A DNA stretch of 64,000 bases from the NCBI GenBank assembly GCA_021647585.1, contig JAKIUK010000006.1, forward strand, positions 22,293 through 86,292. The letters are read 5' to 3'. Position 1 is the stretch's first letter. Every line of letters starts with the position of its first letter. This DNA is from Methylococcaceae bacterium. Its GTDB lineage: Bacteria; Pseudomonadota; Gammaproteobacteria; Methylococcales; Methylomonadaceae. This document shows positions 52,067 through 61,258 of the stretch, one piece after another. Position numbers and translations under genes: made by a program. The notes under the pieces are model-generated. The model saw only the letters and a program-made list of their open reading frames with translations, did not search any database and was not told where the DNA came from.

Positions 52067-53005
52067 TTAAGGTTTGGCAGTAACATAGATTTCAGTTTCA
52101 GGATGAAAGGCATACCAGGCAAACCAGAAAGTTCTTACACCTGCTAATTGTTTCCCCTGTTGATCAAAAGCTGTAGCACTTTTATGCTTGCTATCATAAC
52201 GAATAGTAATTGACTGCCCGTTAATAATCTCGTTAAACTCAGCAGGGCTTTTCTCCAGTTCGACAAAAGGATAAACTTTAAACTGACCGGCAATTTCAAT
52301 GCCGAATACCACCTCCTTCGGATGATATCTTCGGCTCACACGGGAAAGTGGAAACATAGTCTCTGCACTTTCAAGATAATCAGCATAGAGACTATCAGTA
52401 TAATCTCGACTAAATCCCGTCTTGGTCGATAAAACCAGCGTCTCAGGATTTCGAGTTTTCCAATCTAGCCAAGTAGTATGTTGAACGGGAATACTGGTAA
52501 AATGTTTACCCTTATTTGGACCGCTTATTGATTGCATCATCAGTTGAGACCATAACGACTCAGTTTGTCGATCGAATAACAATACATCACTGTTATACAA
52601 TAAACCCGACACTCCAAAAGTGAGGACTTTACCATTTAGTAAGGCGGAAAAAGCCAGCCCACTGCCACATAAAGGACAAAAAGTAATTACAACAGGTTCT
52701 TCGTTAAAACGGTCATTTACAATTTCATGCCAGTTCAGAATATTGATAGGATAGGCTTTAGTAACTCCTTTATAATTCATGCCCAAGACAGGATTGTAGT
52801 CCTGCAAATAGTCTGCCTTATCAGCCAAAACAAACTTTGGATTATCAATAGAAGGAATACCATCCTTGGCAGGACCTCCACCTAAAATTTGCTGTATTGG
52901 AATCAATGAGCCTTGCAAATCGAAGCCATTTTTACTTTGCGCAACCGTTAAATTCACATATGAACTTAAAACGAATATAATAAGAATAATTTTAGCTATT
53001 TTCAT
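52067..53005 (-). CDS. secreted DUF3179 protein
   Basis: The product is 312 aa with an N-terminal signal peptide (about 1-22, ending TVAQS). The family hallmarks YPINILNWHEIVND, ITFCPLCGSGLAF and SLWSQLMMQSISGP are present. The function of DUF3179 is not established as far as I know. The conserved CPLCGSG suggests metal or redox chemistry in the periplasm. It lies upstream of the DUF547 gene in the same orientation with a 200-base gap. Confidence 0.85.
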   Translation of the reverse strand: MKIAKIILIIFVLSSYVNLTVAQSKNGFDLQGSLIPIQQILGGGPAKDGIPSIDNPKFVLADKADYLQDYNPVLGMNYKGVTKAYPINILNWHEIVNDRFNEEPVVITFCPLCGSGLAFSALLNGKVLTFGVSGLLYNSDVLLFDRQTESLWSQLMMQSISGPNKGKHFTSIPVQHTTWLDWKTRNPETLVLSTKTGFSRDYTDSLYADYLESAETMFPLSRVSRRYHPKEVVFGIEIAGQFKVYPFVELEKSPAEFNEIINGQSITIRYDSKHKSATAFDQQGKQLAGVRTFWFAWYAFHPETEIYVTAKP

Positions 53006-53474
53006 AATACGGCTACCTTTTTTCCGTTGAATACGATGGAAAACTCATATCAATTTCCCTCAAAAACTTAATAAAATGAGAGTAACTTCGATTAGGATCC
53101 TTATTAGTACATGGGAAACCAACAGTAAATCATTAGACTGTATTAATAAGTCGTATAAAAAGGCAAAAGCTTACATTCCAGCTCTCGAAGATTGGTAAAG
53201 CATCAGCAAGCTATCGCCTACACATAATCCTAGATAGATCAGGTGGGCGCGGAATTATAGTGCAATATATTGGTTTTACCAGTACTCTATCTTTCAAAAC
53301 AACACCTTACTAAAACCTAACGAAAGTTAGAAATATGTAAGTCATACTAAAATCTTACGACTTATTTAAAGAAACTTGCTTGAATACCTCATTAACAATA
53401 ATAATGCTAATGAATCATTACTAAAAATTATGCTCTATCTTTAGCAAAGCCAATAATGCAAAAGGAATATAACA
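53006..53474. other. gap between DUF3179 and mlaA genes
   Basis: No gene is seen. A ~39-bp segment at 53244-53282 (GGGCGCGGAATTATAGTGC...) matches the start of the repeat at 8331. The rest should hold the divergent promoters. Confidence 0.5.
53244..53282. repeat. partial copy of the 8-kb hairpin repeat
   Basis: Over 39 bases this segment follows 8331-8369 (GGGCGCGGATTTATAGTGCC...) with scattered differences. The hairpin part is missing. Confidence 0.55.
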
Positions 53475-54263
53475 ATGAAAACTCGGAATAAAACTGAAAC
53501 TTTATTAATTAATCTTTTTTTAATAGCTCTGCTAAATGGGTGCGCTTCAACGCCTAAAAACATAGATGATCCCTGGGAAGACTGGAATCGTAGTACCCAG
53601 GAATTTAATGATGATTTCGACAATCTGATCATGAAACCTTTGGCAAAAGGCTATCTATTTACAACGCCAGAACTCGTAGACCAAGGAATTTCTAACTTTT
53701 TTAGTAATATTGATGATATTGGTATATCCATTAATGGTTTACTGCAGTTCAAACTAACTCAGGCTGGCATGGATTTCAGTCGGTTTATAGTCAATTCTGT
53801 GGCGGGAGTTGCCGGGTTTATAGATGTCGCAACGATGATTGATTTACCAAAACACAATGAAGATTTTGGCCAGACTCTGGGAGTATGGGGTGTTCCATCA
53901 GGCCCTTATTTAGTACTGCCTTTTTTTGGACCTAGCTCACCTAGAGGAACCGCCGGTTTAATTGGTGATGCCCTTATGGATCCTCTTAACTATACTGTGT
54001 TTGCCGGCGCTGCTGCAAGCGCCATCGGCACAGTCGCAGATGTTGTAGATACCACTGACCGCAGAGCCGGGTTTATGACAACTGAAAAGTTTGTTACTGA
54101 AGCCGCTATCGATCGTTATGATTTTATTAAAAACTCCTATATCCAACATCGTGAATACCTGATTAGTGACGGTAATGTTCCAGAAGATGATTTTTTTGAT
54201 CCATACCAAGAGTTTGAAGAATCAGGTTTTCAATTAGAACTCTCTTCACCTTCTGAGGAATAA
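53475..54263 (+). CDS. mlaA: MlaA (VacJ) outer-membrane lipoprotein
   Basis: The product is 262 aa. A lipoprotein signal with C23 (LLNGC) is followed by the MlaA core: DPWEDWNRSTQEFNDDFD, FFSNIDDIGISINGLLQFK, EDFGQTLGVWGVPSGPYLVLPFFGPS. MlaA removes misplaced phospholipids from the outer leaflet of the outer membrane. It stands alone here, away from mlaBCDEF. An AAAGGA box precedes the ATG. Confidence 0.93.
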   Translation: MKTRNKTETLLINLFLIALLNGCASTPKNIDDPWEDWNRSTQEFNDDFDNLIMKPLAKGYLFTTPELVDQGISNFFSNIDDIGISINGLLQFKLTQAGMDFSRFIVNSVAGVAGFIDVATMIDLPKHNEDFGQTLGVWGVPSGPYLVLPFFGPSSPRGTAGLIGDALMDPLNYTVFAGAAASAIGTVADVVDTTDRRAGFMTTEKFVTEAAIDRYDFIKNSYIQHREYLISDGNVPEDDFFDPYQEFEESGFQLELSSPSEE

Positions 54264-54720
54264 ATCACTTAATATTAAATGATTATTAACCTATCGTAGA
54301 TTATTCTCGATTTTGATGTTTGTAGGGTAACTTTACGAACGGTGTCATTCCGACCAACGGGAGGAATCTTGAGTCGCAGCACAACTTGAGCAACAAGATT
54401 TCTCGGCAACACCGCTTCGCTGCTCCTCGACAACTGCTCCTGCGTTGTTCTACTACACACTGTCCATGGTGTTATGCGTTACCCTACCTCCTGTGTAAAC
54501 CACAGGAAGGTGGTGAATGCAGATATTGCATGGAGCAATATATCTATCCATACAAGTCGTCCCGCTGGTCAAGATGACAACCCATTTAAAGTTTGACCTG
54601 TGCTTTGTTAATAGCCATGTTATATCATTCATGCCAACATTGTAAAAGAGAGTGGGCCGATGAACGTCCCCTCGGCTACTTACAGTACTGAACAAGAACC
54701 TCTCGACTTATACTTCAGTA
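54264..54720. other. gap of degenerate repeats
   Basis: No gene is seen. It contains a GTCATTCCGACC...GGAATCTT arm at 54344-54370 related to the hypD-hypE palindrome, with an AAGATTTCTC counterpart at 54395-54404. It also holds copy 2 of the 41208 repeat at 54427-54489. Confidence 0.55.
54427..54489. repeat. dispersed repeat, copy 2 (inverted)
   Basis: Read on the minus strand it gives the same succession of blocks as 41208-41266, with CCATGGAC, TGTAGTAG and AACGCAGGAGCAGTTGTCG. Confidence 0.7.
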
Positions 54721-56679
54721 TCAAATATTTGGCAAATTCGCGCGCACTATATTTTGTTCCAAAATATCTACATAGTTGCCTTTCATGATTTTAGTGCCTA
54801 GTTTGTTTACTACATCACCTCTTTTGGGATGATGATTTGCGATTTTAATACGACATATAGATATCTGTTCCTGGGCACGGATGCAAAACTCATTGGCCAA
54901 TTCGATTGCTTCTGGGCTTGCATCCTTGGCTGCTCGTAGACAAGTGACTGTCATCACCGATAACAACATAGCAATTTGGGTACAGTGCCCTAGTAATACC
55001 TGGCGTAGTTCAAAACTTGCTTCGGGCCTGGGAATTTGTTGCACTGGTCTTTTAAGTAAATAGTTTGTACTGAGCTGTCGATAAAAGTTCAGAAATTCAG
55101 CAGCAAGCTTAATGATAATCATACGTTTAAGGTATCGATGTATCTTTTCTACATAACGTATATGTTGAGACAGTGCTTGCTTTATGTTATTTTTTGGTAA
55201 CTTGCTAAATTGAAAATAACCTTTAACATGCCTCATACAGACTTTAATTAAATAAGTGAACCTTTGTACTAGGGGAATTTCTTTATCAGTTATTTTGTTA
55301 AAGTCTTGTAACAAATCATTGAGCAGGCACCTCATAATATAGAGTTTCAGCACGTTGGACCCACCTTCACCGATTTTCATCATCCGTGCACTGCGAAATA
55401 AACGTTCCACGGCAACGGCTGTATCACCGCGGCTAACTTGTGATTTATAGCTTTCATAGCCTCGGCCGCCGCGCAACTGCAATGTTTCATCGGCTATTTC
55501 AACCAGGACATGTGAACTGAACAATTTCAACATGGCGGCTTCCAGACGAATATCAGCATTGGGTTGATCAGCAAGGGCTGAAACAAATTGCAAAAAGGCT
55601 TCACAGGCATAAATAGAAGCATTCATCTTAACCAGTTGCTCGGTATTGAGTTCATGTTCGCCAATCGGTTTGCCGCCTTGAACCCGCTCTACTCCCCACC
55701 AGCGAGCAACACGCCCCAAGTGTTTCATCATACCTAATGAAATTGCCGAAATATTGATACGACCTGATCCCAGATTCATAAAGGCAATCTTCAAACCTTC
55801 ACCTACTTCCCCTATGATATTTTCTTTGGGTATTATTACCTTATTCAGTTTTATAGCGGCATTAGGTAAACCATGCCATCCACAGAATGATAGTGGCTTT
55901 ACAGTAATTCCGGGGTATTTACGTTCGACAATGAAAGCGGTAATCCGTTTGCGTGGATCAAGATGAGTCATATCCTCTCCAGGGTAGACCACTACAGCTA
56001 ACATAATATAAAGATCGGCAATGGTTCCCAGCGTGGTAAATAGTTTCCCTCCAATACTCCAATCGCCACTCAGTTCAAAATGACTACCATCCTCAGAGGC
56101 CAAAGCAATAGTTTGCAACCGGCTAGGATCTGAACCCGTTTCGGGCGTGGTCAAACAAAATGCACCTATAGCGTTGGAGGCTAATTGCTTAAGATATTTA
56201 TTGCGTAATGCCTCGCCTGATTGCTGTTGTTCTGGGGTTCGTTCCAGTTTTTGTAATGATAACAATCCTTGTGCGACACCTAGTTGTTGTACTGAAACAA
56301 CCAATGCCAAAACTTCACTTCGGCTACCCAGCTTTTCTAATAGCTGACTATATCGACATTGCGATAGACCTAAACCGCCATATTGTTCTGGAATCCTTGC
56401 CCGTAAACAGTCCATTTTTCGTAAGCCCTGCATATAAACATCTGGAATTTGTGACTCGTTTTCAATACGTTCAGGGTCTACTTCCAATTCCAGCCAGTCA
56501 TGGAGTTTAACCAGCAACAAATCAGCTTTAGCCGTATTATTTTTCCAGTTATCCAGACAACAGTCTATTGCTAGGTAATCAATCTGTCCGGTTAATAATG
56601 TCGAAAAAGGAGACCGTTGCTGCTGCCCATGTGCCGACTCAAAGGTGTTTTTAAAACGTTCATAATCGGAAGTATTCAA
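54721..56679 (-). CDS. acyl-CoA dehydrogenase family protein, long form
   Basis: The product is 652 aa. The core of about 420 residues has the flavin-binding features GAFCLTTPETGSDPS, LSGDWSIGGKLFTTLG and the C-terminal helices with LRGGRGYES. About 200 further residues follow, making it longer than the usual 380-400 aa enzymes and similar to long-form or FadE-type members. The substrate is not identifiable. It is divergent from an AcuI-like reductase gene with a 135-base gap, so the two may act on related acyl-CoA intermediates. Confidence 0.82.
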   Translation of the reverse strand: MNTSDYERFKNTFESAHGQQQRSPFSTLLTGQIDYLAIDCCLDNWKNNTAKADLLLVKLHDWLELEVDPERIENESQIPDVYMQGLRKMDCLRARIPEQYGGLGLSQCRYSQLLEKLGSRSEVLALVVSVQQLGVAQGLLSLQKLERTPEQQQSGEALRNKYLKQLASNAIGAFCLTTPETGSDPSRLQTIALASEDGSHFELSGDWSIGGKLFTTLGTIADLYIMLAVVVYPGEDMTHLDPRKRITAFIVERKYPGITVKPLSFCGWHGLPNAAIKLNKVIIPKENIIGEVGEGLKIAFMNLGSGRINISAISLGMMKHLGRVARWWGVERVQGGKPIGEHELNTEQLVKMNASIYACEAFLQFVSALADQPNADIRLEAAMLKLFSSHVLVEIADETLQLRGGRGYESYKSQVSRGDTAVAVERLFRSARMMKIGEGGSNVLKLYIMRCLLNDLLQDFNKITDKEIPLVQRFTYLIKVCMRHVKGYFQFSKLPKNNIKQALSQHIRYVEKIHRYLKRMIIIKLAAEFLNFYRQLSTNYLLKRPVQQIPRPEASFELRQVLLGHCTQIAMLLSVMTVTCLRAAKDASPEAIELANEFCIRAQEQISICRIKIANHHPKRGDVVNKLGTKIMKGNYVDILEQNIVRANLPNI

Positions 56680-56814
56680 GTTCTACTCCTTTATATTCCT
56701 GATAACACATACGACTATTTATGTATATGGGAGTTCCAGGGTAAAAATAATACGGAATTGAGAAAAACTCAACAAACAGTGTCTAGTGTATAAGTGATAA
56801 TTAAAGGCTATTTT

Positions 56815-57819
56815 ATGAACACATTTACAGCATTTCGAATCCATTCATCAGCAGGTAAAATTCATGCTGGTTTTGAAAAATTGACCCTAGATGACCTTAC
56901 CTCTGGAGATGTGGTAATTAAATCCGTCTATTCCAATATTAATTATAAAGATGCCTTAGCGGCAACGGGTAAAGGCAGCATATTAAGAAAGTTCCCTTTG
57001 GTCGGTGGAATTGATGTTGCCGGTTTGGTTGAGGACTCTAACGACGATAGATTTAAACACGGTGATCAAGTCTTGATATGTGGTGCCGGGCTATCTGAAA
57101 CTATGGATGGAGGTTATTCACAATATGTAAGAGTTCCTGGCAGTTGCATCATAAAATTACCTGAATCTATGTCTTTGTATCAGGCTATGGCTATAGGCAC
57201 AGCAGGGTTTACTGCGGCTTTGGCTGTCAACCAGATGCAGCTTAATGGTCAAAGGCCGGAGATGGGGCCAATAGTTGTTACCGGAGCGACTGGCGGTGTC
57301 GGTAGTTATGCGATAGATTATTTATCCGGTTTAGGCTTTGAAGTTATTGCCATCAGTAGTAAAGCCGACCGAATCAACTATCTTGAATCATTAGGCGCCA
57401 GCAAGGTTATTTCCCATCAGTCATTGTCCATGGGCAATCGCCCGTTAGAACAAAACCTATGGGCAGGGGCTATAGACTGTGTTGGTGGGAAACTTTTATC
57501 CTGGTTAACCCGCACAGTAAAACCGTTGGGAAATATTGCAGCAATTGGCTTAACAGGAGGCATAGAAATCAACACTACGGTGATGCCATTTATACTGCGT
57601 GGCATCAATTTACTGGGCATCAATTCGGTGTATTGCCCTAATGAGATTAAAACTAAACTGTGGAATCGTATGGCTACGGATTTAAAACCACGACATATAG
57701 ATCTAATTGTTACCCAGAAAATTAACTTTGAGCAATTGCCTGAAATGTTTCAGGCATACATCCAGGGCAAGGTTACAGGACGTACAGTTGTTAAAATTGC
57801 AAAAAAGGGGCAAGTCTAA
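56815..57819 (+). CDS. acrylyl-CoA reductase family (AcuI/YhdH) oxidoreductase
   Basis: I start at the ATG at 56815 (MNTFTAFRIHSSAGK), which has an AAAGG box; an earlier ATG at 56794 is less likely. The 334-aa zinc-free MDR protein has VVTGATGGVGSYAID (nucleotide binding), SNINYKDALAATGKG and the substrate-domain motif VGGIDVAGLVEDS. AcuI reduces acryloyl-CoA to propionyl-CoA with NADPH. YhdH-like relatives act as quinone reductases, so the substrate is uncertain. Confidence 0.85.
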   Translation: MNTFTAFRIHSSAGKIHAGFEKLTLDDLTSGDVVIKSVYSNINYKDALAATGKGSILRKFPLVGGIDVAGLVEDSNDDRFKHGDQVLICGAGLSETMDGGYSQYVRVPGSCIIKLPESMSLYQAMAIGTAGFTAALAVNQMQLNGQRPEMGPIVVTGATGGVGSYAIDYLSGLGFEVIAISSKADRINYLESLGASKVISHQSLSMGNRPLEQNLWAGAIDCVGGKLLSWLTRTVKPLGNIAAIGLTGGIEINTTVMPFILRGINLLGINSVYCPNEIKTKLWNRMATDLKPRHIDLIVTQKINFEQLPEMFQAYIQGKVTGRTVVKIAKKGQV

Positions 57820-57851
57820 AAAAGTTAACTATTAAACTACACCCTACTTTC

Positions 57852-58178
57852 TTGCAGGGTATAAGTACACGCTGGGAAACCCGAACAGAAACTGGCGCTA
57901 AATTTTTAGGGTTGGTCTTGCAGCATATTTTGCCAACGGGATTTCGCCGTGCCAGAAATTATGGTTTTCTTCATCCTAACAATAAGGTGCTGATTAACAT
58001 TCTGCGCTGTTTGGATAAACTTAATCCTAAAAAGATATTGGCAAAGATAAGTCTCCGCCAGCATCTTCAACTGACCTGTAAGTGTTGTGGGGGAAAGCTG
58101 GAAGTCAGGCGGACTCAAATACCGGTTATCCAAACCTTCGCGCTTAGACCGAAAAAACTAACCTTGGTACCGACTTAG
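57852..58178 (+). pseudogene. IS91-family transposase remnant
   Basis: About 108 codons resemble the C-terminal third of Y2 IS91-type transposases: LQHILPTGFRRARNYGFLHP, then a CKCCGGKLEVRRTQIP zinc-like segment. The catalytic tyrosine region and N-terminal half are missing, and the start codon is doubtful. It is a decayed fragment lying between a metabolic gene and an IS110 element. Confidence 0.7.
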
Positions 58179-58530
58179 GTGCTGGTGGCTTTATTGATTA
58201 TGTAACATTCAATTACTCCCAGGTAACATGACAAGCAGCGTATGATGGACTGAGACTGTCGCTTGTTCTGAAAACAGGGAAAATTGATGAAAAAATGGCG
58301 GTTTCTGAATGATCGCAATACAAATCTGTGAATGCCCAGAATACCGGTCAAAAAATAGAAGCCTGACGCATTAATCAGGCTGTTCTGCAAAAAGCTATTT
58401 TCAATAACAAACTCACACCAAACAGTAAAAACGGGCTTGTCCAACAAACGGTTCAGATTGTGGCTCGCTTCGCGATCACAATCTAACCTTGTATCATAGA
58501 ATCAGTCAAAATTATTAGCTTAGTTTAGAC
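58179..58530. other. gap upstream of the IS110 element
   Basis: No supported gene is seen. The left part is probably further debris of the IS91 element. The left end of IS110 should lie towards the right edge of this interval, but I cannot place the boundary. Confidence 0.4.
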
Positions 58531-58621
58531 TATCCAATGGCGATTGGATAAAGGGGTAGAGATGTTGCAATCTAACCAAGATTAACACCAAATCTGAGAA
58601 TAAGGCTAGCACCTACCCCTT
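58531..58621 (+). ncRNA. candidate IS110 bridge RNA core
   Basis: TATCCAAT (58531-58538) and ATTGGATA (58543-58550) form a perfect stem-loop. It is immediately followed by AAGGGGTAG (58551-58559), which pairs perfectly with CTACCCCTT (58613-58621) around a 53-base loop. A 5' stem-loop followed by a stem with a large internal loop, in the non-coding region upstream of an IS110 transposase, matches the layout of known bridge RNAs. It is a prediction, and the full transcript would extend further toward the transposase gene. Confidence 0.45.
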
Positions 58622-58746
58622 ACCTTAACTTCTTTAAATGCGAACAGTATCTTGTGCATAGCTCATTGCAGGAGTGAATAGCACGAATAGTTACAAGGAT
58701 GCAATGAAGTTAAATTATCCAGTCATTATGAATGATAACTTAAAAG

Positions 58747-59727
58747 ATGGAAAAAGTGATGCTACATGTTGGGATTGATGTTTCTAAGTTAAGTTTTGAT
58801 GTGGCTATTTTAAATAACGGAAGCCATCAAAATATGCAGTTTACCAATAATTCAGAAGGTTTTAAAGCCCTCTCTAAATGGGTGAAATCATTTACGAAAG
58901 AGAGCTTATTTTGTATGGAAGCTACGGGGATTTATGGACTCGCATTGGCTAAATATTTAGTCCAAAAGGGTAAAAAGATCATTGTTGCAAACCCGATAAA
59001 AACCAATGCTTTTGCTAAGATGGAAATGTCAAGAAACAAAACTGACAAAGCAGATGCGCAAAGTATTGCACGGTATTGCAAGCATTTGGATGACAAAGGA
59101 GAAATCACTAAAAATCTGTTTAAACCCAAAAGTGAAGCCTTTGAAAAACTACAGTTTTTAATCACTCGTTTAGAACAATTAGACAAAATAGCCACACAGG
59201 AAAATAATCGTTTAGGTGTCAGTTTAGATAAAGAGGCCGTACGATCAATTAAATCCATAATCTCTCACATAGACAAACAAATCATCAAAATCAAGAAGGT
59301 CATAAAAGAGATAGTTAAGCAAGATGATACACTAAAACAACAGGTTGATCTGTTGATTAGTATTCCAGGTATTGGTGAAAAAACAGCTTGGTCAATATTG
59401 GCTTATCTTGGAGATATATCGCTTTTTAGCAATGCCAAACAAGTGACAAGTTATGCAGGGATTAACCCAAAAATAGAGCAATCAGGCACCAGTATTAATA
59501 AATCGAGTTTATCAAAGGTAGGAAATAAACGTTTGCGTAAAGCTCTGTATATGCCTGCATTGACAGCTGCTAAGCATAATCTATTAATGAAAGATTTATA
59601 TGAGAGACTGCAGCAAAAAGGCAAACCTAATAAAGTGGCTCTATGTGCTGTGATGCGGAAACTATTGGTATTGGCTTACGGGGTATTAAAGTCAGGTAAA
59701 GCCTTTGATCCTTGCTATCAAAGATAA
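58747..59727 (+). CDS. IS110 family transposase (bridge-RNA-type recombinase)
   Basis: The product is 326 aa (start at 58747, or at the ATG at 58759, giving MLHVGIDVSK). The N-terminal RuvC-like DEDD domain shows GIDVSKLSFDVAIL, CMEATGIYGLALA and NKTDKADAQSIARYC. The C-terminal Tnp20 domain contains LISIPGIGEKTAWSILAYLGD and SYAGINPKIEQSGT with the conserved serine region. The frame is intact. IS110 enzymes recombine donor and target using a bridge RNA encoded at the element end. Confidence 0.93.
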   Translation: MEKVMLHVGIDVSKLSFDVAILNNGSHQNMQFTNNSEGFKALSKWVKSFTKESLFCMEATGIYGLALAKYLVQKGKKIIVANPIKTNAFAKMEMSRNKTDKADAQSIARYCKHLDDKGEITKNLFKPKSEAFEKLQFLITRLEQLDKIATQENNRLGVSLDKEAVRSIKSIISHIDKQIIKIKKVIKEIVKQDDTLKQQVDLLISIPGIGEKTAWSILAYLGDISLFSNAKQVTSYAGINPKIEQSGTSINKSSLSKVGNKRLRKALYMPALTAAKHNLLMKDLYERLQQKGKPNKVALCAVMRKLLVLAYGVLKSGKAFDPCYQR

Positions 59728-59729
59728 AA

Positions 59730-59748
59730 GGCAAGCATTTGGCTTGCC
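59730..59748. terminator. hairpin just after the IS110 transposase gene
   Basis: GGCAAGC and GCTTGCC pair across a five-base loop two bases after the stop codon. No T-run follows. The adjoining CCCCTTACC also occurs in the left end at 58616-58624. Confidence 0.5.
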
Positions 59749-60017
59749 CCTTACCATCGTTTATGGTCATCAGCACTTCTGCCTGCACCACGGATTAATG
59801 ATAACATAACTTACCATTGTTTTATAAATACTTCGGGGGTTGGGGCAGCGCCCCAATTAAAAGTAAAAATATGCTTCAATAACAAAATTAGAGTTGATTT
59901 TTAAGACAGTATCTTATTCGATAGGTTTAGGTTATTCAACCTAGAAAAATCAGTTGGCTCATGATTTCTATAGCCCTGCTAGTTTACCAAATTTCGTTAA
60001 GAGACATATTTAGTCCT

Positions 60018-60620
60018 TCAGTCCTTTTTAATTTCAGTTTCGTATCCGGTCTTGATTTCCTCAACTATTTCATCCCCTGATTCAGCAAAAGCATTACCCC
60101 AATCAGGTTCGGCCTCACTCGCTTCGGCTTGTTCAGGTTCTGTTGTTGCATTTGTATTTTCAGAGTCTATTTCATCTGAATCAGTTACTTCATTATTATG
60201 TATATCAACACTATTTTGTTCTACCAATTTTTCTTCATTTGGACTGTCTTTTTCTGAATTTACCGTTGGGATAAAATATAAATATTGATCTAGCAACTCA
60301 CAGAGGTTTTGATAAAAATCTGTCACGGGTGTTTGCTCTATTTGCTGTTTTAAAAATTGCTGCAGAAACAGTTTTTCCGCTTCAACCATAAACTCACTGG
60401 TTTCTTTGGCCTTTTCTATCTCTAGGGCATAACTATTAGTTAAATACTCAGCCAACTGAGATTTTCGTTCTTCTTTAAGGCTATCGACATTGTCCAATAA
60501 TTTTTCAAACTCAGCTGTTTTATCTTTATTTCCTTTCCAACGTAAAAAAAATAGTAAACTAACAATCCCTAATAAAACAACGGCTACTTCAACCACTAAA
60601 ATAATCAGAGTGACATTCAT
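60018..60620 (-). CDS. small membrane protein with acidic tail (VWA operon, third gene)
   Basis: The product is 200 aa. One N-terminal transmembrane span (about 4-26) is followed by a helical segment with coiled-coil character (EFEKLLDNVDSLKEERKSQL). A long acidic, low-complexity C-terminal tail (about 120-200) contains many D, E and N residues and ends with TGYETEIKKD. It is not recognised. The gene lies two bases after the 211-aa gene and is cotranscribed with the VWA gene. Confidence 0.75.
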   Translation of the reverse strand: MNVTLIILVVEVAVVLLGIVSLLFFLRWKGNKDKTAEFEKLLDNVDSLKEERKSQLAEYLTNSYALEIEKAKETSEFMVEAEKLFLQQFLKQQIEQTPVTDFYQNLCELLDQYLYFIPTVNSEKDSPNEEKLVEQNSVDIHNNEVTDSDEIDSENTNATTEPEQAEASEAEPDWGNAFAESGDEIVEEIKTGYETEIKKD

Positions 60621-60622
60621 AA

Positions 60623-61258
60623 TTATTCTGCTTTAAGGTCTTTGTAGGATGCTCTAACCTGATGTTCCGCATTTTTAAAAATATCGAACATTTTTTTACT
60701 GCTATTTTCTAGCTCTAACTCCGTTTGTGTGCCACTAAACACTTTACTATATTCTGCTGTAATTTCTTCAATTGTGTGCATAGCTTCTTTTAATTGTACC
60801 CCCAGCTTTTCATTTTCCTGCTTAAGACGATGCAAATCATTATCAGACAGTGCTTGTTGCTCTGTAGCTGCTGCATTTTCAGAGACATACCTAATTATTT
60901 TGTAATACGGTTCAGAAAGCTTATCTATCGGTTGATCTATTGCCTGTAATAAATCGACATCTCTATCAACAAACATTTTGATTATTTGCTGATACAAAAC
61001 ATGTTCGTTTTCTGTAATATCACTCAATAACTGCTTTAATTCATCCGACTCTTTTACACAGTATTTCGACACCATTTCATCCTGTTTTTTAGCTTTAAAA
61101 TTTCCAGTGTCTTCCAGTTTATCAATTAACTCATGAACTGCCACTTGCTCACCGGAATTTTTCTTTTTAATAAACAGCCCCCCCCCTATTACAAGAAGGA
61201 CCAGGCACACCAGCCCTTCCACCAATAACACAACAAAAATAGAATTTAGCTCTATCAT
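60623..61258 (-). CDS. membrane-anchored coiled-coil protein (VWA operon, second gene)
   Basis: The product is 211 aa. It has an N-terminal transmembrane span (about 7-27), then a largely helical cytoplasmic part with a coiled coil at about 140-190 (LHRLKQENEKLGVQLKEAMH). It overlaps the VWA gene by four bases. Like the third gene it has a short N-terminal anchor and a soluble helical domain, so the two probably form a complex with the VWA protein. Not recognised. Confidence 0.75.
   Translation of the reverse strand: MIELNSIFVVLLVEGLVCLVLLVIGGGLFIKKKNSGEQVAVHELIDKLEDTGNFKAKKQDEMVSKYCVKESDELKQLLSDITENEHVLYQQIIKMFVDRDVDLLQAIDQPIDKLSEPYYKIIRYVSENAAATEQQALSDNDLHRLKQENEKLGVQLKEAMHTIEEITAEYSKVFSGTQTELELENSSKKMFDIFKNAEHQVRASYKDLKAE

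Noticed and set aside
58175..58447. 90-codon minus-strand frame between the IS91 remnant and IS110
   Set aside because: There is no recognisable motif and the frame lies in mobile-element debris. Coding is not supported.
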